A stretch of DNA of 64,000 nt, from contig PBDU01000021.1 in assembly GCA_002718195.1 (NCBI GenBank), positions 20,764-84,763 of the forward strand. Direction: 5' to 3'. The stretch's first letter is position 1. Each line of letters begins with the position of its first letter. A model generated the notes under the pieces. That model did not search any database, was not told where the DNA came from, and saw only the letters and a list, made by a program, of their open reading frames with translations. Shown piece by piece: positions 25,544 through 34,896 of the stretch. A program made the position numbers and the translations under genes. The stretch is from Methanobacteriota archaeon. Lineage in GTDB: Archaea; Thermoplasmatota; Poseidoniia; Poseidoniales; Poseidoniaceae.

Positions 25544-26839
25544 ATGCCAGAATTAGAAAAATCAGATTTTTCGAAGTTTTACAAAACTAATGACCTTGAC
25601 TTAAGTTGGGTGGAAAAACCCGGAAGACATCAATTTAGGTGGAGGCTTGTCAACAATAATTGGATAACAGCTTCAAGGAGATTTAGAGATTCTGAAAAAC
25701 TATCTGAAACATTGTCAAAACAAGGGTCAAGAGACGTCTACATCGGAACCTCGAGTTGGCTCAATCCAATTCAACTACCAAAGAAATCTGATTCAGAATC
25801 AGAGCCTGCGGTATTGTTAGATCACTGGATAGTTTTCGACATTGATAGAAAACCACTGACCATAAAAACTCTAGAAGAAGGACGCAAAATTGCCAACTCA
25901 CTGCTGGAATACATGGAAGAAAACCATGACCATGAACTAATTTCGATCAGTTTCTCCGGAGGAAAAGGCTTCCACTTAATATTCAAAGATACGAAACGAG
26001 AAAAATTCCTCATAGAAGATTTAGCCAAAAGGGAGCAAACTGTTATCGAGCAGAGAAAGGCTTTGCTAGATGAAGTTCTAGAGGCTGGATTTGATGTCGA
26101 CAAATTGGTGACGGCAGATACTAGAAGAATTATCCGATTACCAGGAACATTACACGGAACTACTGGTTGGTGCTGCACTAGAATAACAAGAAATATGCTA
26201 TCTATACCAGTAAAAAAATGGCTTCATACTTTACCAAGGCATGAGAAGGCAAAAGATATACCAAAAAAATCGAACCTCTGGAATGTGCTACAAAAATTAC
26301 CAAGTCCAAGCAAATCTAAAGACGACGCAGACAAAACGGAAAAACAGCTGAACTCAATTCTCGAGATGCAAGTAAGTAGTCAAGTTGTAGGTGTTTCAAA
26401 TAGGAGTTCATTTATTGCATGGTTGCCAAATAAGTTAACCGAAAAAGAGGACAATCAATTGTTCTCCAGGATGAGGAAATTAGGTTGGACGCCAATTTAC
26501 AAATTCAAAAATCAAAAGGAAGATCTCATCATTGTACCTAGAGCAATCAATACTCCTCAATTAAGAAATTTCTTTGAAAAAAATTCTTTGCAAAAATATG
26601 CTAACAAAATAAAGAATTTAGGACATTTATGGATTCCAATGGTTAGAGCCTCTGGGTCAACAAAATCTGAAATTCATGATATTGGCGTGATGGAGATATT
26701 CTTTGAAGATGAGCAATCAAAACTCCCAATGTCTGCAACTCACAATGAATTGATATCAAGATTATCTGATGATGTGGTCACAGATGAAAAAGAAATAGGG
26801 CGAAGAGAACCTGCGATTAGAATTGTTCAAATTGAGTAA
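25544..26839 (+). CDS. Divergent DNA primase small subunit (PriS)-like protein
   Basis: PriS is the catalytic subunit of the archaeo-eukaryotic primase. This 431-residue protein retains the catalytic signatures: HWIVFDIDRKP with the D-x-D metal ligands, SFSGGKGFHLIF (the S-G-G-x-G-x-H nucleotide motif), and VTADTRRIIRLPGTLHGTTG. An N-terminal VYIGTSSWLNP corresponds to the usual v-Y-x-S-A-x-Y-x-x-P. The family zinc knuckle is not visible, and the region after residue 270 is unlike standard PriS. ATG 25544 is used; a TTG at 25535 overlaps the previous stop. It may be the genome's only PriS or a second, specialised copy; PriL is not in the window. Confidence 0.72.
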   Translation: MPELEKSDFSKFYKTNDLDLSWVEKPGRHQFRWRLVNNNWITASRRFRDSEKLSETLSKQGSRDVYIGTSSWLNPIQLPKKSDSESEPAVLLDHWIVFDIDRKPLTIKTLEEGRKIANSLLEYMEENHDHELISISFSGGKGFHLIFKDTKREKFLIEDLAKREQTVIEQRKALLDEVLEAGFDVDKLVTADTRRIIRLPGTLHGTTGWCCTRITRNMLSIPVKKWLHTLPRHEKAKDIPKKSNLWNVLQKLPSPSKSKDDADKTEKQLNSILEMQVSSQVVGVSNRSSFIAWLPNKLTEKEDNQLFSRMRKLGWTPIYKFKNQKEDLIIVPRAINTPQLRNFFEKNSLQKYANKIKNLGHLWIPMVRASGSTKSEIHDIGVMEIFFEDEQSKLPMSATHNELISRLSDDVVTDEKEIGRREPAIRIVQIE

Positions 26840-26900
26840 TGTATATTTGCTTACAGCAACTATTTCACACCGTCCAAAGGAGCTTTACGGCAATGACCTG

Positions 26901-26953
26901 CGAATATTATTCGTGAAACCAACCGACTACGGGGCACGGACAGCCCCGTAGTC
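26901..26953 (+). promoter_or_regulatory. Palindrome and 11-bp hairpin in the leader of the small Cys protein gene
   Basis: CGAATATTATTCG at 26901-26913 is a perfect palindrome around a central T and includes a TATA-like AATATTATT. Further on, GACTACGGGGC (26925-26935) pairs exactly with GCCCCGTAGTC (26943-26953) around the 7-base loop ACGGACA. The hairpin ends only a few bases before the AAGGTGAG ribosome-binding element and ATG 26970, and no T-tract follows, so a terminator is unlikely. It may be a structured leader that controls translation or binds a protein. Confidence 0.5.
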
Positions 26954-26969
26954 AAACCAAGGTGAGAAA

Positions 26970-27335
26970 ATGGGTTTTCTAGACATTTTAAAAGGACTAT
27001 TGGGAGGGCAAAATCAATCCTATGCGCCTCGACAATCATACGAACAGCCGGCAAGCTTGAACCCTTGCTCGAACAATTGTGGAAGAACTGTTTCCTATTA
27101 CATGCATTCCCTTTGTAAAGAATGCTGGACGGCTTCAAATCCCAAATCTTGGTGGGAAGTTTCGAATTCAAGAAAAAATGCCTACAACAACATCGCTAGT
27201 TGGTACACAGTGGGGCAAACAACAGAAGAAGAAGTTAGGCATAATCTGGTCGCAGAAGCAGGTTGGTATAGTGGTGTAGATGAGCTAATCGCTTCGCCAG
27301 TATTTCGTGATATTATGCAATGGGACAACCAATAA
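26970..27335 (+). CDS. Small soluble protein with Cys motifs
   Basis: I do not recognise this 121-residue protein. A short N-terminal helix (MGFLDILKGLLGG) is followed by a Gln/Ser/Tyr linker and paired cysteines: PCSNNCGRTVSYYMHSLCKECW, giving C-x(3)-C...C-x-x-C, a likely zinc site. The remainder is helical with several Trp residues. The start ATG 26970 follows AAGGTGAG. A strong hairpin sits in its leader, which is unusual for this window. Confidence 0.55.
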   Translation: MGFLDILKGLLGGQNQSYAPRQSYEQPASLNPCSNNCGRTVSYYMHSLCKECWTASNPKSWWEVSNSRKNAYNNIASWYTVGQTTEEEVRHNLVAEAGWYSGVDELIASPVFRDIMQWDNQ

Positions 27336-27397
27336 GTTATTTTAGTCAGCATAATAAATTTCAGCACCTTAAGGTAGTAGTGCGTTGAAGGAGGACC

Positions 27398-27769
27398 ATG
27401 ACCGACTACGTAGTCGCAAGTAGAGTTCGTGAAGAAATTAGTTCAAATTCTTTCAAAACCGGATCTGATGCAATAGAAGTGCTGGATGATTTTATTGCAT
27501 GGTTGATCGATAATGCATCTGTGAGGGCTGAACAAAATGGAAGGAAAACCGTTAGGGCACACGATTTTGTTGCTTCACCTGCAGAGTTAGAACAATCTTA
27601 CATCGTCTCATCAAGAGTAAAAGAGAGAATAAAAGGAATGGGATTCAACGCAAGTTCTGATGTTATGGATGGACTCAACACTTACATTACATGGAAAATA
27701 GATGCAGCCTGCAGAAGAGCAGAAAGTAATGGAAGGAAAACCATTCGAGGCCACGACTTCATGGCTTGA
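27398..27769 (+). CDS. Archaeal histone, two fused histone folds
   Basis: Archaeal histones wrap DNA as dimers. This 123-residue protein contains two consecutive histone folds (about residues 5-60 and 67-123), each ending in the diagnostic R-K-T loop: AEQNGRKTVRAHDFVA and AESNGRKTIRGHDFMA. The two halves align with each other: V-A-S-R-V-R-E-E-I versus V-S-S-R-V-K-E-R-I, and D-D-F-I-A-W versus N-T-Y-I-T-W. A single chain would therefore fold as an internal dimer, as known for Methanopyrus and haloarchaeal doublets. The AAGGAGG element at 27388-27394 fits a well-translated gene. It is a candidate for the main chromatin protein. Confidence 0.85.
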   Translation: MTDYVVASRVREEISSNSFKTGSDAIEVLDDFIAWLIDNASVRAEQNGRKTVRAHDFVASPAELEQSYIVSSRVKERIKGMGFNASSDVMDGLNTYITWKIDAACRRAESNGRKTIRGHDFMA

Positions 27770-27802
27770 GTAATTTCAGGAAAACATTGGTTTGAATGAG
27801 AT

Positions 27803-28114
27803 CTATTGCTTTGTGTCTTCAGACACAACGCTCATAATCCTCTCAAACAATGAATCTGGGAAACCCTCAGATTTCTCAACAACATTACCGGATTGTGTAA
27901 TGATGGCGCGGTTTTTGTCGTAAATCAATTCCCAAGCAAGTTCACCCGCTTCAATTGCTGATTCTAATTTTTGAGCATAATTTTCTTGATTATCTTCAGG
28001 AAATTCTTCATCAGAGTGATAAATTGGTGCAAATATTACTCCCTGATTTTCTAATTCCTCGATCAATTCTTTTCCAAATAAGTCGAACATGTGGTCCTCA
28101 AACATAGTTATCAT
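27803..28114 (-). CDS. Small acidic hypothetical protein
   Basis: I do not recognise this 103-residue protein. It is acidic, with a predicted helix at residues 8-25, a short beta segment GVIFAPIYH and a helical E/A-rich stretch (KLESAIEAGELAWELIYDKN). It has no membrane segment or Cys. ATG 28114 and ATG 28105 are both in frame. It is convergent with the histone gene and divergent from the AAA+ ATPase gene. Confidence 0.5.
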   Translation of the reverse strand: MITMFEDHMFDLFGKELIEELENQGVIFAPIYHSDEEFPEDNQENYAQKLESAIEAGELAWELIYDKNRAIITQSGNVVEKSEGFPDSLFERIMSVVSEDTKQ

Positions 28115-28209
28115 TTACAATAAATGTCAAAGATATTTATATGTTAAATTCAATTTTATTGCAATATCTGCAAATATTCCGTGGAAAACATGGTAGTTGG
28201 AATTGACGG

Positions 28210-28231
28210 GACACCCCCTCCTTTATATTAG
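28210..28231 (+). promoter_or_regulatory. Candidate promoter of the AAA+ ATPase gene
   Basis: GACACCCCCTCCTTT (28210-28224) runs into the TATA-like TTTATATTA (28223-28231), 38 bases before ATG 28270. The same 15 bases occur at 62695-62709 upstream of another gene. A BRE-like role is possible; the shared motif may be coincidental. Confidence 0.35.
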
Positions 28232-28269
28232 GTCGAAGATACATCTTTGAGTATCGGGAGTTATGAATT

Positions 28270-30333
28270 ATGATTGCAGATATGAAAAAAGAGGACATAG
28301 AAATCAAGAAAGCACAAACTGACAAGTTGAAAAAATTCATCCAACTGGTTGAAGAATCCCTTGGACCTATTTTTGAATCTAATTCTGAAAATTGGGTTCC
28401 TTCAAAAACTGTCAGCAATCAAGTAAAGCAAGCATACGAAGAATTGATGCAACTCTATGTTACAAGTTCGTTGAAAGATGTGTTAAATGAATTAGAAGAG
28501 AGAGCAAACGACCAAGGTGGAATAATTACCAGACCCACTCTTGCTTTTGACAATCTGCAAGAATTGTTGTTCAAAGATGAATTCTCAGATGATAGTACTT
28601 TCCTAAATTTATACCTGCACTCTGTAAATGAATTGCTGTTAAGATTGAAGACATTTTTTGTGAACCATTCTTCTCAAAATGAAGAAATTGAAGCAAAAAT
28701 TCAACAACATTACTCTAATATTCCTGTTGATTCTACTCCTCTGGAAAGAATAAGATTAACACTTGCAAATCATCTACCATCTAATTATGATTTCCAATTA
28801 GAGGACTCAGAAATCAATAAGATTTCCAGACTTATTTCTTTAGCTAAGGAGAATATTTTGTCCACCAAAGAAGAAATTGAACTTCTTGAGAAGAGAATCG
28901 GAAAAAGAAAAATAGATTTTAGTGATATGAATCAACATATTATCACAAATTATGCTATGCCAAATCAAGCCTCTCATGGAATTTCAATGTGGGCAGATGA
29001 AGCCTGCAAAGATTATCACATGCTAGAGCAATATGACATAGATAATTGGATTGGAATAGAAAGAACATCTCAATCCAGGAATCCCCCTGGTAATGAATAC
29101 AGAATCATGTATATTGATATGCTAAATTATATCGAAACATTGGGATATGTGATTAAGAAGAGAACGGCAACCTGTGAATCATTAAGGGTTAAACCAAAAT
29201 ACAAAACATTCACTTGGGGAGGAATCAACAGAAAATATTCTACAATGGAGGACATTTATCTCTACAATCCCAAGTGTCCTATTTCAGGAACTGAAATGAG
29301 GCTCGTGATTAACGTGTACTATAACCCAAACATGGGCGGAGAAATTACTGTGAGAACTGGTAAAGTATTTTTTAGCGACTTAGAAGATTCTGGACCAGAT
29401 CAAATGGACCACTCAACATTGATTTCCGAGTTCTTTGAAATGTGGGATGAATATGAATCAAACAACGGTTTGTTGAAGAATCATAAATTTGATTCAAAAT
29501 TTAATGAAATTATCCCAAGAGGGAGAGAATTTAGCGACATGGTTATTTCAGAAGAGAAAAAAGAAATTTTGGATGATAACGTATTTTCTGTACTCAGAAA
29601 TAATCAATTATTGAGGGAAAATAATATTGAAACAAATAGAGGAATCATGCTTGCAGGTCCTCCAGGAGTAGGGAAATCTATGACAATCGATGCCATAGTT
29701 TCCAGCTCTAATTCTACAGTTCTTTTTGCAAAAACTGAGGAGTTGCATGAGGACATTGAATCATTATTTAGGACTGCTAGAAAATATGCACCTACTGTGT
29801 TAATTTTAGAGGATGTAGATGCATTGCTAATCAGTGGACAAAGGGGAACAAATAAATCCGGTGCTGGAATGTCTGGAATGCTAAATTGTCTTGATGGAGT
29901 TGAAAGCAATGATGGTGTAATTACCGTGGCTACAACAAATTTCCCTGAACATCTAGATTGGGCTTTAATCAATAGACCAGGCAGATTTGATGTAAGAATA
30001 GATTATACCTACCCTGAAAAAAATGAACTTAATCATATTTTGAAATTAAAATTGAGCGAATATAAGGTGTCAAAAGACGTGAAGCCTGAAGAGATAAGCA
30101 GACAATTCCCAAGCCCAGGATTTACAGGCTCCCACGTTCATGAAATAATAAAACAGGCATTGTTTATCTGTGCTAAAGACGTGAAGAATACTGAAATAAT
30201 CATCACACAATCTGCTTTGAAAAAGGCATCAAAGAGAATGATTGCATCTCATGAATTATTCGTAAAAGAAAGAGGAATAAAACTCACCTCTGGAAGAAAA
30301 AATGATTCAAGCAATTATACTGATTTTGCTTAA
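28270..30333 (+). CDS. AAA+ ATPase with unrecognised N-terminal half
   Basis: The C-terminal third (residues about 430-650) is a classical AAA+ domain: P-loop AGPPGVGKS (about 461-469), Walker B VLILEDVDAL, sensor-1 ATTN, and the Arg-finger region INRPGRFD, as in BCS1/proteasomal-type ATPases. The N-terminal 430 residues are helical with coiled-coil stretches (e.g. TKEEIELLEKRIGKRKIDF) and a beta-rich part near 290-390; I recognise no known domain there. No membrane helix is seen. The gene stands alone between a divergent small gene and the convergent phoU and seems more AT-rich than its neighbours. It may remodel or unfold a protein target; the target is unknown. Confidence 0.72.
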   Translation: MIADMKKEDIEIKKAQTDKLKKFIQLVEESLGPIFESNSENWVPSKTVSNQVKQAYEELMQLYVTSSLKDVLNELEERANDQGGIITRPTLAFDNLQELLFKDEFSDDSTFLNLYLHSVNELLLRLKTFFVNHSSQNEEIEAKIQQHYSNIPVDSTPLERIRLTLANHLPSNYDFQLEDSEINKISRLISLAKENILSTKEEIELLEKRIGKRKIDFSDMNQHIITNYAMPNQASHGISMWADEACKDYHMLEQYDIDNWIGIERTSQSRNPPGNEYRIMYIDMLNYIETLGYVIKKRTATCESLRVKPKYKTFTWGGINRKYSTMEDIYLYNPKCPISGTEMRLVINVYYNPNMGGEITVRTGKVFFSDLEDSGPDQMDHSTLISEFFEMWDEYESNNGLLKNHKFDSKFNEIIPRGREFSDMVISEEKKEILDDNVFSVLRNNQLLRENNIETNRGIMLAGPPGVGKSMTIDAIVSSSNSTVLFAKTEELHEDIESLFRTARKYAPTVLILEDVDALLISGQRGTNKSGAGMSGMLNCLDGVESNDGVITVATTNFPEHLDWALINRPGRFDVRIDYTYPEKNELNHILKLKLSEYKVSKDVKPEEISRQFPSPGFTGSHVHEIIKQALFICAKDVKNTEIIITQSALKKASKRMIASHELFVKERGIKLTSGRKNDSSNYTDFA

Positions 30334-30334
30334 A

Positions 30335-31000
30335 TCAGTCGAGGATGATGTTCTCATTGTTTAGAGCATGATGCCACATTCCGTTGAGACGGACAATATT
30401 GTAAGCCGATCTATCGACACGATTGACGATATTGATGACCTCTAATCTTGCACTTTTACCACCCATTGTATCAGATTTCAAACTTGATAGTGCCGCTACC
30501 GCTTTGGCGTGAGATGCTTTTACATCTCTCCAATGAGTTCTAACTTCATCTGCTGGTACTTCTTCTGCTTCGGTAAGACAAACGACTGTAATGTCGATTA
30601 GTTTGTTGAGGGAAGTATGCATTTCCAATACAGGTTCAACAATTTCATCAGGAAGTTCATCTGCATTCTCGTCTATCGAGCGGTCAGAGCGTGCAATATC
30701 TCTTGCGTGCCTAATCAGCCTCTCAACCGTATCGACCGCACGCAAGTAAGTCGCAATTATTCTCAAATCATTCATCAGAGGTTGATTTAGTGCCAAAATA
30801 AGGAGTAAATCATTTGTCAAATCCCAATTTATTTCCCTCGCTTTAGCCCTTACTTCCTTTGCTTCTTTGTACACCTCGGAGTCTAGTTTAGTAAATGCAT
30901 CAATAGCATCTGCATATACGTGTCTAGCTTCTTCAAAATAGTCCTTCAGTTCTTTTTGTACCGAGGAGATTCTTTCATCAAGTCCTGTTCTAATTGGCAT
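30335..31000 (-). CDS. phoU: Phosphate signalling protein PhoU
   Basis: PhoU is a dinuclear-metal, all-helical regulator of the PstSCAB phosphate transporter. This 221-residue protein has two three-helix bundle repeats; a typical segment is MNDLRIIATYLRAVDTVERL, which matches the D-L-R-x-I...E-R-x-x-D region of the family. It follows pstB by 9 bases, completing the operon pstC-pstA-pstB-phoU. Its stop lies one base from the convergent AAA+ gene stop. Confidence 0.88.
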   Translation of the reverse strand: MPIRTGLDERISSVQKELKDYFEEARHVYADAIDAFTKLDSEVYKEAKEVRAKAREINWDLTNDLLLILALNQPLMNDLRIIATYLRAVDTVERLIRHARDIARSDRSIDENADELPDEIVEPVLEMHTSLNKLIDITVVCLTEAEEVPADEVRTHWRDVKASHAKAVAALSSLKSDTMGGKSARLEVINIVNRVDRSAYNIVRLNGMWHHALNNENIILD

Positions 31001-31009
31001 AATTCCACC

Positions 31010-31825
31010 TCATCCAAATCTTCCTGTGATGTATCTTTTTGTTAATTCCTGGTCAGGGTCCGAAAATATCTTTTCAGTTTTGTTAAACTCTACCATACGT
31101 CCAAGATACATAAATCCAGTGTAATCACTCACCCTTGCCGCTTGTGACATGGAGTGTGTAACAATTACCACGGTAAAGTCCTTCTTCAATTCTAATATTA
31201 GCTCTTCAATTGCAGCAGTAGCAATAGGATCTAATGCACTACAAGGCTCATCCATCAATATCACATCTGGTTCAATTGCAATCGTTCTAGCAATACACAA
31301 TCTCTGCTGTTGACCTCCAGAAAGCGAAGTCCCTAGGTCATGAAGTCGGTCAGCAACTTCACTCCAAATTGCGGCTCTGCTCAGACTCTTTTCGACTATA
31401 TTGTCAAGTTCTTCCCTAGTTGGTTGATGGTGTAATCTTACACCGTAAGCAACGTTGTCATATATCGACTTAGGGAATGGATTTGGTCTTTGAAAAACCA
31501 TTCCGATGTTTCTTCTAATCTCTACTAAATCTGCATCTTTTGCAGTTATCTCAACCTCACCTTTGGATATTTTACCCTCATAATGACATATTGGAATCAA
31601 ATCATTCATTCTGTTAATCGTCCTCAGCAGGGTACTTTTTCCACAACCTGAAGGACCGATTAATGCTGTAACACTATTCTTTGCAATAGGCAAAGAAACC
31701 CCGTACAAAGCCTGCTTATTTGCATACCATAAATCAAGATCTTCAATCATCAAATCTACTTCGCCATCTATATCAAGATCCCTTGTAGAATCGGGTACAA
31801 TCTCTCCACCTATTTCTTCGCTCAT
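31010..31825 (-). CDS. pstB: Phosphate ABC transporter ATPase PstB
   Basis: PstB powers high-affinity phosphate uptake. All ABC motifs are present in the 271 residues: Walker [22 protein letters not shown]-loop [19 protein letters not shown] (the [12 protein letters not shown] pattern is specific to PstB), signature LSGGQQQR, Walker [14 protein letters not shown] and switch His VIVTHSM. It overlaps the pstA stop by four bases. Confidence 0.95.
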   Translation of the reverse strand: MSEEIGGEIVPDSTRDLDIDGEVDLMIEDLDLWYANKQALYGVSLPIAKNSVTALIGPSGCGKSTLLRTINRMNDLIPICHYEGKISKGEVEITAKDADLVEIRRNIGMVFQRPNPFPKSIYDNVAYGVRLHHQPTREELDNIVEKSLSRAAIWSEVADRLHDLGTSLSGGQQQRLCIARTIAIEPDVILMDEPCSALDPIATAAIEELILELKKDFTVVIVTHSMSQAARVSDYTGFMYLGRMVEFNKTEKIFSDPDQELTKRYITGRFG

Positions 31826-33528
31826 GAATTCAACCTCTTTCTAAAATGTTGTCGCAGTATAATAGCAATGCTGTTCATTGCCACTAATAGTAAAATCAGG
31901 GATATGCTTGCTGCAGCAGCCATGGAATGCCATGCATGCTCAGGCTCTGATGTCCAGAAGTAAATTTGGATAGGAATAACAGTGAAGTTCACGTTTCCTC
32001 CAAATATTCCAGCCAAAGGCTCGGGGTCGAAAAGAACTAGTGCGGCTGCTCCAACTACTACAAGTGGAGCCGCTTCGCCCATGATTCTGCTCATTGCAAG
32101 AATGCTTCCTGTCATTATTCCAGGCATAGCAGAAGGGAGAACGTGGTCTTTAGTAACCTGCCATTGTGTGCAACCAACTCCGTATGCAGACTCTCGAAGC
32201 GAAGTAGGGACACTTCTGAGCGCTTCTTGACTAGCAAGTACAATAATCGGCATTGCCATAACTCCCATCGTTAATCCTGCAGCGAGAATGGATGGTCCCA
32301 AACCCAGTCCAATTCCACCTTGTTTAACGAAAATAGCAAGACCGAACATACCGAATACAATCGATGGAACGCCTGCTAAATTTGTTACAAGTGCCTGAAT
32401 TAGCTTGGTAGTTCTTGATGGAGCAGCATATTCCTCGAGATAGATTGCCGCTCCAATAGATACAGGAATTGACACTACCATTGCAATCGTCATTACCCAA
32501 ATAGTTCCGAAAAATGCTGACCTTATACCTGATGAGTAAGGCTGGAAAATATCTTGATAACGTTCTGTTAAAAACGGGATATCAATTGCCAGAGGGATGA
32601 ATAGAGTTGAAGCGAACAATAACATTCTAGCCCACATCAGTAAACCATCGCGGTTGGAAATAGAATGCTTCAATCTGTCTACTTCTTTTAGCGTCCTTCC
32701 CTGTTGTTCCAGCCTTTGCATTCCTTCTGTGGTTCTATTTACCATGATGCCTGCTAACAACCAGCCAATTGCAGCAAGAGTTGAGGATACTGTTATTCCG
32801 CCAAGTGCCAAAGTAATGATGGCTAGAACAATTGAACCGATTCTAACATGCTTGTCCTTGCCGTATAGTTTCTGTAATGGCGCAAGAGATTTTTCTGAAG
32901 GTTTTGTCACGATTATCATAGTTACAAGCAAAACCGCATAACCTGCTAATTCAATGGGTTGGAAAACAATTCCATCCTCTGATACGAGCACATCAACGTC
33001 AATAGAGACAACAAAGGAAGATACAGTTGGCGCACCAGTTTCATCAGCAGCAGGTACCGGCCCAGAAATTTGTTTGACTTCGATTTGTTCGGTGAGGCTA
33101 GATTTTAGGTAAAACTTGGTTTTCCTGCCCACTTCTACCTCGGATGTCGAAATACCATTTTCATCAATGTAAACATCCTCGGTTAAGCCTCTTTGCGAAA
33201 CGACCTTAATTTCTAATTCTTCAACCGTCTGACCATCGTCCCATGAAAGTTCTAGAATAATTGGATCTGCCTTGACGTTTCCTTGATCATCGATATTTGG
33301 ATAATCCCAATGAAGTACGTAGTCTGATTCTGGAATGAATTCTGAGGCAGGCTCAATTGTTCCAGTCTCCCCAGCAATTACTGTTGGGATAGCAATCTGC
33401 CAAACCAAAATTACCAAGAAAAATAATCCAACAAGACCAGATAGCGCTAACCCTGCTGAACCAGCCTTCTCAACGATGTCTCTTTGAGAACGGCTCTTCT
33501 TTTTCAATAAGTCAACGTCCTTTTTCAT
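31822..33528 (-). CDS. pstA: Phosphate ABC transporter permease PstA with N-terminal extension
   Basis: The C-terminal half (about residues 300-565) is a PstA-type permease with the [12 protein letters not shown] coupling segment, [15 protein letters not shown] and the [14 protein letters not shown] region. The N-terminal 300 residues are unusual: a membrane helix near 25-50, an external beta-rich domain of roughly 130 residues ([16 protein letters not shown]...), then additional membrane helices before the permease core. Ordinary PstA is about 280-300 residues, so this form of 568 is nearly doubled. It lies between pstC (one base overlap) and pstB. Confidence 0.88.
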   Translation of the reverse strand: MKKDVDLLKKKSRSQRDIVEKAGSAGLALSGLVGLFFLVILVWQIAIPTVIAGETGTIEPASEFIPESDYVLHWDYPNIDDQGNVKADPIILELSWDDGQTVEELEIKVVSQRGLTEDVYIDENGISTSEVEVGRKTKFYLKSSLTEQIEVKQISGPVPAADETGAPTVSSFVVSIDVDVLVSEDGIVFQPIELAGYAVLLVTMIIVTKPSEKSLAPLQKLYGKDKHVRIGSIVLAIITLALGGITVSSTLAAIGWLLAGIMVNRTTEGMQRLEQQGRTLKEVDRLKHSISNRDGLLMWARMLLFASTLFIPLAIDIPFLTERYQDIFQPYSSGIRSAFFGTIWVMTIAMVVSIPVSIGAAIYLEEYAAPSRTTKLIQALVTNLAGVPSIVFGMFGLAIFVKQGGIGLGLGPSILAAGLTMGVMAMPIIVLASQEALRSVPTSLRESAYGVGCTQWQVTKDHVLPSAMPGIMTGSILAMSRIMGEAAPLVVVGAAALVLFDPEPLAGIFGGNVNFTVIPIQIYFWTSEPEHAWHSMAAAASISLILLLVAMNSIAIILRQHFRKRLNS

Positions 33529-34886
33529 CAGTACGCCTCCCTGTAAGATGATAGAACCTTATTACCAAGCAAATTCAAAGCCAAAGTAATTACGAATAAG
33601 TATAATCCAACTGCAAAAATTGTGAGGTAACCAATTTCTCCAAATGGTAAATCTCCTCCAACACGTTGAGCGATATATGCTGTCATCGTTTGGGCTGGCA
33701 GGAACATATTAGACGTGTAAACAGCGACTGTTCCCACAGCCAGAGTCACTGCCATAGTTTCACCAACAGCCCTTGATAGCGCTAAGATTATGCTTGCCAA
33801 AATTCCAGAGAGGGATGCTTGAATCATAACCCTAAGAGTGGTCTCAATTCTTGTGGCTCCCAATGCCAAAGATCCTTCACGCAGCTCGTTTGGAACAGCG
33901 CGTAGGGCATCCTCAGACATAGAGGCAACAAGAGGAAGAATCATGATTCCAACTACCAATGCTCCGTTGATAGGATTCAGAATGTTCGGGGGTTGGTCAA
34001 TCCATCCGTTTCCAAAAGCGAATTCTCCAATACTAACAACGATTGGACCGATATAGATGAAAGCAAAAAATCCGTAAACAACAGATGGTATTCCAGCTAA
34101 AATTTCGAGGGTTGGCTTGACGACTGCTACCAGCCTTGGAGATGCATATTCACTTAGGTAGATAGCACAACCAACACCTAGTGGAACGGCAATAAAGAGT
34201 GCTCCGAATGCAACTTGGAGTGTTGTCAACAATAGGCTGTTTACACCAAAGGACATATTCTCACAAAGTGCTCTTCTGTCAGCGCATGCCCCGGTTGGAG
34301 TCCATTGAGTCTGAAAGAAGAATTCTCCAAAAGCACCGCCGTAATTTGTGGTAATTGCGAAAAATAAGGAGATTAATGACAAAATTCCCAATGAGTAAAG
34401 AACGGTATTATCGATATCCTCGGAATCTGCAGATCCTTGTTTGAGGGAATTATTTGAAATCCTTCCCCACATTACCAAGATTACAATTAGGGAGATGTAA
34501 AGAAGACCAGAATTGAGGAATAAGAAAGAAATACCTGCTAAGATAAAAAGAATATTCTTTACCAATTTTGGCGGGAAAAGAGCTTTTTCAGGTATCGAAC
34601 TTAGTTTCTCTGGCTTGTAGTTTGAAACATATTCTGCAGTGAATGCGAGCAAGAAGATTACTGCAGATAGACCTGTTTGGCTGGTTAGACCTGCAAATTC
34701 AAGATCAAGCGTGAACCAACCCCTAGCAGATGCAACTTGTTTGAAGAATGAAATCGCTTCAAAGAGCAAAGTTTGGATAATTCCTAATGTGATTAGAATT
34801 ACTGATAGACTTGTAATGAATAATATCCAGCGAGCACGGTCTTTAGAAAACTTCTCAAATCCATTGAGTAAGAAATTTTCTGCCAT
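33528..34886 (-). CDS. pstC: Phosphate ABC transporter permease PstC
   Basis: PstC pairs with PstA in the membrane channel. The 452-residue protein has extra N-terminal membrane helices (residues 20-180), then the permease core with YLSEYASPRLVAVVKPTLE, LAGIPSVVYGFFAFIYIGP and the GETMAVTLAVGTVAVYTSNM segment typical of PstC. An external loop near residues 190-215 contains Cys residues (PTGACADRRALCENM) that may form a disulfide. It starts 11 bases after the AbrB/PhoU regulator gene stops. Confidence 0.92.
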   Translation of the reverse strand: MAENFLLNGFEKFSKDRARWILFITSLSVILITLGIIQTLLFEAISFFKQVASARGWFTLDLEFAGLTSQTGLSAVIFLLAFTAEYVSNYKPEKLSSIPEKALFPPKLVKNILFILAGISFLFLNSGLLYISLIVILVMWGRISNNSLKQGSADSEDIDNTVLYSLGILSLISLFFAITTNYGGAFGEFFFQTQWTPTGACADRRALCENMSFGVNSLLLTTLQVAFGALFIAVPLGVGCAIYLSEYASPRLVAVVKPTLEILAGIPSVVYGFFAFIYIGPIVVSIGEFAFGNGWIDQPPNILNPINGALVVGIMILPLVASMSEDALRAVPNELREGSLALGATRIETTLRVMIQASLSGILASIILALSRAVGETMAVTLAVGTVAVYTSNMFLPAQTMTAYIAQRVGGDLPFGEIGYLTIFAVGLYLFVITLALNLLGNKVLSSYREAY

Positions 34887-34896
34887 ATTTATTCCC

